From NCBI GenBank assembly GCA_009767595.1, contig VSDK01011610.1, positions 218,624-282,623 of the forward strand: a stretch of DNA of 64,000 nucleotides. The letters run 5' to 3'. The position numbers were made by a program, and so were the translations under genes. This DNA comes from Symbiodinium kawagutii. Taxonomy: Eukaryota; Sar; Dinophyceae; Suessiales; Symbiodiniaceae. Positions 7,978 to 19,408 of this stretch are shown in pieces; the stretch's first letter is position 1; each line of letters opens with the position of its first letter. The notes below the pieces were generated by a model. The model ran no database searches. It saw only the letters and a program-made list of their open reading frames with translations, and had not been told where the DNA came from.

Positions 7978-10900
7978 TACTTACAGTCATAATCCACTTG
8001 ATTAATCACTGGGTTGGTATACTAATCCACCATTTATAGTCATAAACCACCATTCTTCATGTATGGAATCACTGGGTTGCTTGGGAGTCAACTTTGGAAC
8101 CAGGAGACCCGCGGCTTGCCGCCATTGCCGCCTTGGGAGCCGGAGCCACAGGAGCGCTGCATGGGGAGGCTACGACTGGATGACGCATGGTGAAACTGCT
8201 TCGGGTCTGCCTGTTGTGCTTACAAGAAGGTTTTTCATTGGATGAAATAGGACTATACAGTTGGGTTTTTGGATCATATTACCACAGTATTGGGATTTAA
8301 ACCCAAACATATAGTTGGGTATATACCAATGCACTTAAACCTCATATTACCATACTATACATCAGTTAGGGTATATAGTTGTAGGTTTGAGTGCACCAGT
8401 TGTGGCATACGGCTCATGAATAGTATGTTAATTGCGTTAACCATGGTTAGGTATCGCAGACAGGAACTGGTGAAGGTAAGCATGGTGAGATCAGCCAGTA
8501 CAGGGACCCACAGAAATGGTAGTCCTTAGTTCCAATCCCCATGTTTACGTCCACCGGTGAGGTCCATGCTTAAAAGCCCTTTAAGGGCATAGTCTACTTA
8601 CAGTACTTCCAATCCCCATGGTTACGGACCAGTTTCTAAGCGGGATAATCATCCAAGTAACCACTGTTTATATAATCGTGAATTAATACCATTAACCACC
8701 ATTGACTCACCATCAATGTTGATGGTGAATTGATTGATGAACCACCATCAGTTTACCCATAAATAGTTTTTGATTTACCATGAAGACGGTTCATTGATAT
8801 AGATCTACCACTGGCAAGTCATGACCACGAATTCAGACCGCTCATGGACTGTCATTGCTCATTTTATAAGCATGAGTAAGCGTTGATTGATGATCATGAA
8901 GCGTCAGTAACTATTGATTGGCCATTCATTGACCATGATTTTGTGGTTAATTGACCATCATTGACACATCAAGATTGTGATCATCAACTCTGCTATTACT
9001 GCAGCAAGTTGAGAATGTTCGCTCCGCCCTGATAATGGTGAATGTCAATGATTAACCCGTTCCTGGATGATGGCAAATGATTTTTTTAATCAAAGGTTCA
9101 CGAGTTCACCATAATCAATTGATGGCCAGCCAATGGTTAGTCAATGCTTACTGGCTGGTCAGCGCATGGCTGCGTGATGGTCAATTGCTGGGTTCAATTA
9201 TTGCTTAGTTGCTTGTTAATGCACGGTTATTTGAAAGTTGAATCACTGGTTTCAGTCAATGCTCAGTTGCTGGTCCATGAATGGCTAATCATGGCTAAAA
9301 TACTGTAGTAGTCACTTCCTGGTAATTTGATGTTGCATTGCTGGCAAAATTGCAGTTTGTTATGAATAAGTGATCGTTCATCAATCGTGCATTCATGCTT
9401 CATTGCTGGCCAATTCATGGTCAATCAGTTCAAACTGCTTGTGAAATCATGGCTCATGATGCCTCATTGACCCTTAATTCATGCGGAATGATTTTACACT
9501 GTCTCTACTATTCGGACTGTGCCAACTTTCAGTAGATGGTAGAGACTTTGGTTAGCTATTCAACTGCCATTGGCCAATGATGCTAACCATAGTCTGCCAG
9601 TAGAGACTATGGCACTATGGCTAGCTATTCGACTACCATGAATGATGCTAAGCATTGTCTACTACAATTAGACACTACTACCATAGCTAAGCTTACCTAC
9701 CCCCGACATCCCCCGACTACTACGATAGTTAAGCTTACCCCCCACTACTACCGTAGTTTAGCCTACTCATGCTTACCCCCATTGTCTACTACCATAGTCT
9801 CTACTACCACTAGGGCCAGCTTCCGGTGGGTCGCTCCCGCAGGAGGTCGTTCAGGCGGTGCGACCACAGGGGTCCCAGGCGGCAGCTCGGGGTGTCCAGC
9901 GCTATCCCGGCGGGAGCGGTGCCAGGAGCGACCAGCAGTGGCCACTGACCCTTAAGTAGCTAAAGCTATAGATAAATGCTAGATAAACAACTGGATGCAT
10001 GAAAATGCATGAAATGGATTGCATTTGACTGGGTTAGGAGAGGCAGAAAGGTATACATATATACCTTCAACTTCGCCGAGTGTGACACATGTTCGCTGTT
10101 TTGGAAACAAGCCGAGTTTTGGCTGCTGCGATTGACCAAAAAAGGATCATTGTGAATTTTGAAAGGCTGCGGTCTGGAAAACCAACGTTTGGTTGGGAAA
10201 ATGCGCTTTGCAAAAGCGGCGTGCCAGAAACCCTGTAGAAAAAGAATCTCAATCAAGAGTAAAGGTCTTCAGGGAAAAAGGGAGCCTCTCAAAGTTGCAG
10301 GTATACTGTAGATATGATTGATGATTGATGTAACTTATTGATAGCATTTTACTGATGTTGACTGATATCAATTTATTTACATTGATATAGATATTGGCAG
10401 AGAGGTCGACAGATATATAGTCGATAGACAACATTAAATTGCAGAAGAGAGATTGTGACGGATAAGACTTGAGATTCGATTGAGGCGGGGAAGAAATGTA
10501 TAGTGTTGGCTTGATATATTGGTTCCAATTTGCTACGCAATGTAGATTTGAAATGATTTTAATGCATGACTTTAAGTCAGTAGTCACAGCATTATGGCTG
10601 CGGCCTATGGGTCCAGGGTTGCCCTCATGTAGGTCTGACTAGTCGATCCCCTAGGGATTCCAAGGCACGAAACTAAACCAAGAGACAACCACGATCAACA
10701 GCATTGACATATATCAACTGATAGGTGAAGCAAGATTGATGTATACCTGCTACACCACGTCTTGTTGACGACCATTTTCAGGTACATCAATGGGCGTACC
10801 TCGGACTGATCATTGAGACAATCATTAACATGACATGATCATTGTTTGATTTCATGTGCGGGTCGGATGTCCACACCCCCATATGGTTGTGGGTCAAAAC

Positions 10901-11748
10901 CCTGTACCCCAGCTGTCCGCATTCCATCAATCACCAAACTGTTCTTTCTTCAGGATATTACCCACTTGTTGGTTGGCTGAAAACTATTGACCCAGCTGGT
11001 CATACATAGCTGCTTTATCTCCTATAATTGTTGCTTACTATCCCCCATGATCAACCATTAACCAGCTAGAAGTCATCACTGGTTGACAAATATTCCATTT
11101 CCAATATCTCCATCCGATGGATGCGTGGCAGATCCGTGGCAGATCCACGGCGGACCGGGCTCCCAACCACCTGTCAGGGCTTTCAAATCCAGTCGCATAC
11201 CATCATGTGCGAAGCTGAGACTGGGAACGAGGCTCCATGTCATGAGTATACAAAGCGTTGACCATTAAGGGGAAGCTGGCGATTGAGCTGGTGCTTAAGC
11301 GAATGTATCGTTAAGGATTGGTAATGAAAATGATGATGTTTGCTGTTTGATTGGAAATAGCGCGAACACGTGAACCATTAACAATCACAATAGGGATCGC
11401 AATGAATCAATGAACTATGATTTTGACTCTTGACAGTCAAGAAAGGTATGAACCATTGCAGTATTTTGGAACCAGTATCAACCCCAATTGTCAGCAGCTC
11501 CACCTAACTTGGAAGTGGAAAAGCCACCTTTGCAACCAATGGTTTATCAAGATGTTCGTCCCAACATCCCGACCCTCGGACCCCCAATCCACCAATCTAG
11601 AAACAGCTTTCAGCGAATGCCATATCATCAAAACGAGTGACCTCATGGTCAAAGATGGATTGGGTGACAAGTGCTGTGATTACTGGTGTAGGATCATGGT
11701 CCATATGACGGTTTGGTCGTGAATGTCGGCACTTGAGTCCACTGAAAG
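7978..11748. other. Repeat-rich DNA, no confident gene
   Basis: 8650-9500 is full of short TTGACCAT / ATGGTCAA words on both strands, so it is locally self-complementary but has no clear unit. 8104-8188 is one possible exon (CAG acceptor, GTGAAA donor, two frames open), unsupported by neighbours. 9800-9950 is a GC-rich island with an inverted repeat (GGTCGCTCCCGC against GCGGGAGCG). A 101-codon ORF at 11417-11722 could be an exon of the next gene, but I see no good splice sites. Confidence 0.4.
10882..11066 (-). mobile_element. MITE of the GGGTCAAAA family
   Basis: Begins TGTGGGTCAAAACCCTGTACC. Its right part, read on the minus strand, matches the inside of the copy at 36784-36889 (AATGGTT...GGGGGATA...AACAAT). 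The borders are approximate. Confidence 0.4.
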
Positions 11749-12261
11749 AACCCACCGCTGGAGCCCATACCCTGGGGGAGCAACACTTTCCAGGGCAAGG
11801 TGCTGATTGGGCCTTCCAGGCGGTATCATGAGCTGATTGACGTGCTGTTTTTTTCGACAGAAGTGCCCTGCCTGACCGTGGTGGCTTGCCGCACTGAGGT
11901 TTGCTCCTCCAGGTGTAGCAACCTCAGAGCGGGTTCACAGCAAGCAGTTTGTCTCTGTGGAAAGTAAGCTACCCAATGTGCTTGCGTACATAGGTCATAT
12001 ACGTACGTCATATGATGCCAAATGCAAAATCATTGCCATGTACACTGTATACGCACGTTCCAGGTACAACTTTGGCCGGCACCCAATCACGTGGAACACA
12101 AAGAGTGGGCGGTGCTGTACCAGCCTGGTACCGCCTCATGGTGTGACTCTTTCAACGGCCATAAAGTTTTGGGTGAACACCTCTTCAATCCTGCCGAGTT
12201 TGTCTCAAGGTTTTTTCCGGATTGGAAGAACCAGACATTTGGGAGAGATAACCAGAGCTAG
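11749..12261 (+). CDS. Last two exons of an unidentified gene
   Basis: Exon 11749-11898 (50 codons, acceptor AAAG, GT donor) and exon 12064-12261 (66 codons to TAG, acceptor TTCCAG followed by G) are both phase 0 and join in frame. The first includes GSNTFQGKVLIGPSRRYHEL and IDVLFFSTEVPCLTVVACRT; the second includes HVEHKEWAVLYQPGTASWCD and ends NQTFGRDNQS. Composition (Trp, Asp, Lys, Glu) is protein-like and other frames are worse. I do not recognise the family. Upstream exons must lie before 11749 but were not found with confidence. The stop is only 17 bp before the ATG of the next gene. Confidence 0.5.
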
Positions 12262-12278
12262 AAACATCTCCTTGAGCC

Positions 12279-13754
12279 ATGTCGCTAACGCACCTGCTTC
12301 TTGGAGTGCTTGGCTGGTGTGCTCTCACAGCCGCAGGGCTGGCAGTGGCATTTCACTTCGATTCAAGGATGGTACCTGTTGTGGTCGTGGGCAACCTGTT
12401 GATTGCACTCTGGATTGCACTTGTAGGCTACTTCGTTCTCCGCAAGTCAGAGACCGCAAAAACTGCGGCCCCTCAACTCCACTGGAATCCAGACATCGAA
12501 CGCCGCGGCATGGGCGACCTCATCAAGAGTGTGAACCACATTGCCATCATCGTCTCTGACGTGGGCCGTTCATTGGCATTCTACACTGAGATCATTGGCT
12601 TCCAACAAATCCAAAGACCCAACTTTGATCGTCATGGTGCATGGTTGACCATGGGAAATTTGGAGTTGCACTTGATCAAAGGAGTGCCCAATGCACCCAC
12701 AGGGCGAGATCTCATTGTGTCGCACATCGCCCTTGAAACGGACTATCCGGAGCAGGTGTTGGACAAGCTCTTGGAGTTTGACGTGCCCTTCAGGCAGAAT
12801 ATCTCGGTGCCAGATCCGAAGAAGGCCAGAGAGAACTTGGTGGAAGCTTTTGAAAACAGTGAGGGCAAGGTCACTCAGTACTTTGTGCGAGACCCGGATG
12901 GATACTACTTGGAGCTTTGCAACTGTGACATTCTCACTGCCTTCTGCTTGTTCAAGGAGAAGGATGCTGCCAAGCAGAAAGCTGGTTACATTCCCAAGTA
13001 CAAGCAGCTGATGGATGCCGTGCTTAGCACCTACAATGAGTCCGGACAGACGGCGCCTTCGGTTTTCCGATTGCCTCAGCTGTTCAAGACCGGCCTCATG
13101 GCTCATCGCTGGGTGGAAAGGGCACGTCAGGAGTTGTTGACGCCCTTTGAGCAGCGTCTTGACGCAGCCCTTGCTGGCGTCCAGGAGGCAGCTGAGCCTG
13201 ATCCTGAGCTCTTGGCAAGATTCACCGGCAGACAGAAGACCTACTGTGATGTTTGCCAAGGATTCTCACAGGAAGACTTGAAGGCAGCTCTTTGCAAAAG
13301 TGGAAATTATGCGCCCAGCGCATTGTTGCTGTTGGCGGCCTCGCGCCAGGATGTGAAGATCTACATGCCACCCCAGTACCTTCTCAGTGAAGGAGGACGT
13401 GTCCAGCAGCAAGTGATGGCAGTGTCGGCATCGAGCAAGAAAAAGTTTGGCTCATTTAGCATGTTTTCATCCAAGCCTTTTGAGGATGCTGAGGCTCGAT
13501 CAGGGGCCAGTCGTGGAGTTGGCCAATTTAGCATCAGTCAGTCCGTGGGCGCCTTCTTGGCCAAGAGGAGAGATGCAGAGCCTGGAGCCAGCACAGCCGG
13601 TGTTCGCAGCGGTCAGATGCTGGCCTTGAAATTCGAGAACGACCCCAAGATGCAAGACTACCTCACCAGGAGGAATGCATTGGCTCGGAAAAAAGTCAAC
13701 CTGCCGGACATTGAAGAAGGAGAGGTAGAGACGGTGAAGAGCGAGGCTTTCTGA
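12279..13754 (+). CDS. Membrane-anchored VOC (glyoxalase-fold) protein
   Basis: Intronless, 491 codons. Residues 3-26 and 32-54 are hydrophobic and look like two membrane helices, so the rest probably faces one side of a membrane. Residues 82-215 form a vicinal-oxygen-chelate domain starting KSVNHIAIIVSD. Candidate metal ligands are His87, Glu129 (in NLELHLI), His149 (VSHIAL) and Glu212 (DGYYLEL), the H-E-H-E set of glyoxalase I and related dioxygenases or lyases. The C-terminal ~270 residues are unfamiliar, with Ser/Lys-rich linkers. The substrate cannot be told from sequence. The ATG is fixed by the membrane segment and by the stop of the upstream gene 17 bp before it; transcript 5' ends in dinoflagellates are normally made by spliced-leader trans-splicing, and AG sites occur just upstream. 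Confidence 0.85.
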   Translation: MSLTHLLLGVLGWCALTAAGLAVAFHFDSRMVPVVVVGNLLIALWIALVGYFVLRKSETAKTAAPQLHWNPDIERRGMGDLIKSVNHIAIIVSDVGRSLAFYTEIIGFQQIQRPNFDRHGAWLTMGNLELHLIKGVPNAPTGRDLIVSHIALETDYPEQVLDKLLEFDVPFRQNISVPDPKKARENLVEAFENSEGKVTQYFVRDPDGYYLELCNCDILTAFCLFKEKDAAKQKAGYIPKYKQLMDAVLSTYNESGQTAPSVFRLPQLFKTGLMAHRWVERARQELLTPFEQRLDAALAGVQEAAEPDPELLARFTGRQKTYCDVCQGFSQEDLKAALCKSGNYAPSALLLLAASRQDVKIYMPPQYLLSEGGRVQQQVMAVSASSKKKFGSFSMFSSKPFEDAEARSGASRGVGQFSISQSVGAFLAKRRDAEPGASTAGVRSGQMLALKFENDPKMQDYLTRRNALARKKVNLPDIEEGEVETVKSEAF

Positions 13755-15949
13755 GCGGCCTAGGTTTCACACATGTTTGAGCAACTGTTTAATTATTTTG
13801 CTGGCTCCATCCTCTCGCGAGGACCCTTTCTGGAAACCCATTCAAGACCCAGCCTTTCATTCGCCAGGCTGTTTGAAAAAACAGTCCGAGTCCAACAGGG
13901 CAGGGCGTCCGGGATCTCTGTGAAAGCAGTTGTTGTGAAATCCGCTTAAAGCGTGATTTCAATTTTTGCACCTGGCGGGCATGAATCGAGCACTTCGTTG
14001 GGGACACGCGTCTTGGTGGCGACACGGTAAACCTATGTATATAAACTGATCATCTCCCAGAAACCAAAGCTTAGAGCTTCAAATTTCACTCACTTGGTAA
14101 ACCTATCCGCCCAAAATCTAAGCGAGCCCGAAGCCACCTAGGCGTAAGAAAGGGATGCACCACGGCGTCAGTTTTCGTCACACTTTTCGTCACAAAAGGG
14201 ACAGGCAAGTGCCCTCGGCATTCGCCGTTCCTTAGACCTCTGCCGGAAGCAAACAACCGCAGCAAAAAGTTCGCTGCTCCGCGAAGCTGCTACCGGCAGG
14301 CGGCATGTAAAAGGAAGAGTTCACCTTTAGTCTCCTTGGTTTATTGTAAATAGATAGGCAGATGTGTGTGTGTGTTTTACTTCTTTAGGTTTATTATATG
14401 TGTTGAACTCTATTTTTCTCATGGGTCAACCTTCTCATTTGAGGCATGGCACAGGCGGCAGTCATTGTGTTCGCTGAGGTTGCAGGTTCACACCTGCCTC
14501 TGCAAGGGATGCGCCCTGGAATGCCTCCACACATGTCCTGCATCTCAGAAGGGCTTGGGGCTTGCCATGGCGCGATAGTTTGCATTGAATGATTGGATTC
14601 ATCATGGTTCGAGTTAAAATCTTCAAACTTCATACTTGTTTGATTTATTTGTATTTGTCTCAGCGCATATTTCGGCGACGCAGGTGTTGGTTCAGGATGC
14701 AGGGGACCACCCTGTCCAACTGTTCGAATGCAGCAGGTGGCACGACGCTAGACAAGAGGAATTTGCTTGGATTTGCTCCAGTCGTTCGAGGATGTTCGAG
14801 GTAGGTTGCCAGCCCTCCAAGCGAGCACCATTGCTCTTGAGTATTTTGGTTGGAGGTAGTTGGCGACACATAGCTGGCAAGAAATGTGGGGAACGAATCC
14901 GCTAGTGTGGCTGAGTCCACAATTTTCCTGTCAATTCATACCTGGGGCGATTAATGAAAGATCGCAAGACTGGTGATTCTTTTCGGGATTGAACTTCATC
15001 AACCTTACTACCATCCTCCAAGCTTGTTCTGCAGCACATTTCTCTTGAGCCCATGCCTTGTGGCTAGGTTGTTTTAGACGTTCAAGGGATCCCTTCGTTG
15101 ATTCACTGGGACGGGATCGCTGCAGTTGGCTCAAGAGTGCCGTTTCTGCTGCTCAGTGAAGCTTTGTTGCTCAGCGAAAGGTATCTGGGGGGCCAGTGAC
15201 CAAATCCCTGAAGGGATGGTTTCTCAAAATAGGGGAGCCCAAAAAAGGATGGTTTACTATGGTTTACTATATAATGTTTTGCAGTATCTATTTATAAATA
15301 TGCAATGTATATTTGAATCTATTGGAAAAAATTGTGAGCAAAAATTGAAAACCCACGCTTTAATAGCTAGCCACAATCAACATTGTATTTAATGGCTAGG
15401 GATTTTTTGGGGGTACCCCCAGCTATGAAGAAACCTTCAAGGATTCAGTTGTTAGAGCTTCTCAGTCGCAGCTGTTAGGCAGCGGCAGCGGCCAAGGATG
15501 AGGCTTGGAACGGGGAGGTGGAGTCATTCGGGGCATTTCAGTCATGACAGGCATAGCCAAAATTCCGGAGGTCCAGTATATATCAGGTAGACTAACCCTA
15601 TCATTAGCCAGCATGGGCCACTCTCATACCACTATCAATCATTACCAGCCGTGATCAAATAGTTGGCTGGAAGGCAATTGACTCATTGCAGCTGGATTTC
15701 CGGCGCTGCGTCATCTTATGGAATGAGTTTGAATGAAGAATCCCCACTCAGAACTGCCCACTCCAAATGTCACCCTGTGAGGCGTGGGTAAATAGTATTG
15801 TGTCAGGTTTTTTTTGCCCTACACGTCCACACACATGATTTTTAGCAGGGGTGTTTGAATCAAGAGTTTGTGTTTTGAAAGCCTATGATGGTATAGAATC
15901 ATATGATTATGATGGTTGCTTTCTTCATGACAATTACCCCTGCTTCCAG
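13755..15949. other. Intergenic DNA with weak exon candidates
   Basis: No certain gene. 14682-14779 (+) has an acceptor after CGACGCAG and a protein-like frame containing DAGDHPVQLFECSRWHDARQ. The opposite strand at 14931-15134 is also open with a helical stretch. The first exon of the kinase gene should lie in or before this interval; I could not identify it. Confidence 0.4.
15231..15420. mobile_element. MITE with AGGGGnnCCCAAAAAA ends
   Basis: Starts AGGGGAGCCCAAAAAAGG and ends with the inverse, ATTTTTTGGGGGTACCCCC. Near its left end it has GGATGGTTTACTAT repeated, akin to the core of other small elements in this window. Confidence 0.5.
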
Positions 15950-18900
15950 GATTTTTATTCATAATGTGGACTCCTATGTTGGCAAAGCGCTCGTAAAGGA
16001 GCTGCGAAAAGCAGATGGACGCTTGGAAGCAGAATGATGATGCTGCTGGATTTTCCTTGGTCTCCATGTGGCTATGAGTCACAATTAAGCAACAGTGATA
16101 GGGGATAATTAAAAGATATTAAAAGCAATAATAGGGAAAACAGTGGTTAATGATAGGGAACCAGGCCAAGGTCTGTCCCCAGCCCTTGGCCTGATGATGA
16201 TGGAGAGAGAGAATAGGGAACCAGGGGGACGGGGTGAACTGACCCACTGCCATGTGAATTGCTGCATTTTAGGTTGGCACATGTTTTGACTTGTGCTAAA
16301 GCAAAGGCTAGGTTTGCACAGCAAGATTCCAGACTGTAGTTGGACCTGTGGCTAGTGACGCGTCATGCTTTTCGATGAGTCTCACGAAGGTTTAGTCCTT
16401 CTTAACCGACGTGTTGGCATCACACTACTGCTGCTTCATTCATGAACGGGTTTGTGGATAATGGGTACGAAGCAGTATGAATCATGAGCAACCAATGGTA
16501 TGATTATTCTTTGATACTCGAACCCTTGCATTTTAATCAGATACCCTTTGGTAAACTAACGCGGCTTTGGGAAATCTATCATATCGTTTGGAAAACCCAG
16601 GGAAATCATCCATTTTGATCGGATTTTCCATTGTCATGTTAGTTCACCAGAGGGTATATAAAGAGATACGGTTCATGAATGGTCATGAGGTTTTTCCTAT
16701 GTGGCCCCCTTCTTTTGAGGAGGGCTGAATCGAATCTTTGGCACCTGCAAAGTCCCGGGCGAAGCACCAGCAGCAGTGAAGCGAATCGTGTGCAAAGATG
16801 ATCCCAAGAAGGCGTGGCAGAGGGCCACTTGGAGTTTGACGCTTCGGAGTGTTGATAATGAATTTGAAATTGGTCATGAGATGTCATGAGAGTGAATGAA
16901 AATAATGATGGATTGCGCAGATGAATTAGACAATAGATGACAATAGTAGATATAGTTAAATTTTTTATTTGATATATATTGCATTTACATTTGTATCTTG
17001 GCAATAGTCATGGAGGTGTGCTCATTGAGGTATTTTGGATGGCTAGGGACTTTCACATTATGCTCTTGGACAGATTGGTGCCCACATCCCAAGGCGTATT
17101 GTTTTCTGAATGGGAACCCAACCATTTTTGGGGCACCGTCATTCATGAACATACCTGGAATCATGCGGATCATTGCATCCAATGTATTCCAACGTGGTTG
17201 GTCATTCGTAGTCAAAGGGCGCATGGAGAAAGAAACAATTCCGCTCGGGAGGTTCAAGTGCCTTAGCCAAATATAGAATATAGTGGATATTAGTGGATCT
17301 ATCTGCATATGAATGATGGCTGCTATTGGTGGCAGTGCATAGTCGATAGCGGTTGACTACCATTTCTTTGCAAACCATGGTGCATCTTTTTGCGGGCCAG
17401 GCGAAGAAAATGGCAGAAACCATGCAGTCTTGCAGACTTGTGGCCACCTGGCTGTGCGCTGGGTGTGCCCTTCAGGCCTCTATGTGCACTGAAGATGGAG
17501 CCAGGGCTGGTTATCCGCCCTAGGCCCGTGGAACTCACCAGTGAGCCATTATTAGTCATGATTAGTGGTGGGAATCAGCATTTTGGGGGTGATACACGAG
17601 CTATAAACTCAGCCAAGAAGAAGCTTGTATGATTCCATCTCTGGAAGGGCGATGTCGATTTATCATCATTTTTGATTGCAAATGGTGCAAAGTTCACCTG
17701 GAAGAGCTCGCAGATATCTCGTGCGCTTCACTGGGTCAACTAGTGACTGTCGCTCACAGGTGATTTCTGAAATGCCAAGCCATGTTTTCTCTTTGTGGTA
17801 TCATGTCAGCCGGAAATTGTGCTGTTTTAGGCTCAGTTGGGAGAAAATCGGCCCCGGACTTCAGATTTGCAAACTGACTGCTGTGCAGAGTGCCCCATCT
17901 GAGTTTCACCAGTGAAGCCTTTGGGCTGACTTTTTGCCCGAAGATGTCGAGGTTGGAGTTGATCAATTGGACATGTTACTGATGTGATGCTAGTAACTGT
18001 GTTAGACTCACTGGGTTGGTGCATGCTAGCTGGTCGGAGAATCCACCGGACATCCCTGTCCTTGGCCACGGGTTTTCTGTTTGTTTCCATGGCCTGATCA
18101 GCCAACTCAAGCTGAAATGTGGGAGATCGACCATCATAGACCATCCTGGTTGATGGGAAATTTGTTCTAACCACATCTAACCTAACCATGTCTAACCAAC
18201 CATTTCTGGGAGGAAAACACTAGCGACTTCACCTGACTTCTCAGGTCATCAGCCTTTTCGACTGCACTTTGGAAGATCTCCACTTCGCAATCAACGCATT
18301 GAAAGTGGACTCCAAGGCGGAGCAGTGATGGCTCGTACCGGCCTGAAAGGGGGCTTATATGAAGCCAGAAGACTCATTCAGCCAATTTATGGCTGCCATG
18401 TTTTGCCATGACCATGATCCTCATATGGGACCGTTGTGGGACCTTATTCACAATCCGTCACCACGGCAAGCCATGATCAAAGCGATGCCACATCTTGGAC
18501 ACTGCGTTTCCCTTGGGGGACCTTGGCAGGCGAATCCACCCAAAGTCCTGGGAGAACTGGAGAGCGAGGTCGTTTTCATGGTGATTTCTTCGGTTCCTGG
18601 ACACAGCAGCCCGTGGTAAGTCGAGGTTCTTGGGGCGTTATTTCCTGTGATTGAGAGCTGTTGATCTCCACCATTGTAATTATTGTAATCATCTTTATTT
18701 CTTTGTTAATCATCGTTACATCAAGTAAACTGTTTGATGAATCATGCTGCTTTTCCCATCAGTTTGCCCACATGATGAAATCATCATCGCAGCTTCGAAT
18801 TTCGGGAGCGCTGCATACATGCGGGCGACATGTTGCATGCTGCGTTCGGCCACCTTAAGGTGATGGTGTGGCAAGGCACACAACCAGAGACGCCTGGAGC

Positions 18901-19282
18901 TGCCATCAAGGAGAGGTAGCCATCACTTTGGTTCATTGAAATGTGTGGTTTGTTGTCCTATTTGTATTAATGAATCGATTCATTAATGGCCTAGATGCAG
19001 TGCCTAGAATTCATGCTCATCCACAGCCCTGAAAAAAACCGGTGAACAAATCGAGATTTGGTCATTGCTGATGGCTTAAAATGCCTGGCTTAGTTTGCCG
19101 CCGCCAGGACACTGACTACCTGCGTCGAAGTCCCAAAGTCGGCTCCAAATTTGAGCAGTCGCTGGGACGACGAAGTTTGTTCAACAGCTACTGTTGTGGA
19201 AGAGGAGCAAGAAATGATAATAGTATTATGGTATTTATAAAAGTCATAGTAAAAACTAGTAGTAATAGTTTAAAAAAATATG

Positions 19283-19353
<71 letters not shown>

Positions 19354-19366
19354 GACGACGATGAAA

Positions 19367-19408
<42 letters not shown>

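Noticed and set aside
12270-12290. CTTGAGCC before the VOC ATG as a spliced-leader relic
   Set aside because: It matches the leader only in reverse orientation relative to the gene, and only over nine bases.
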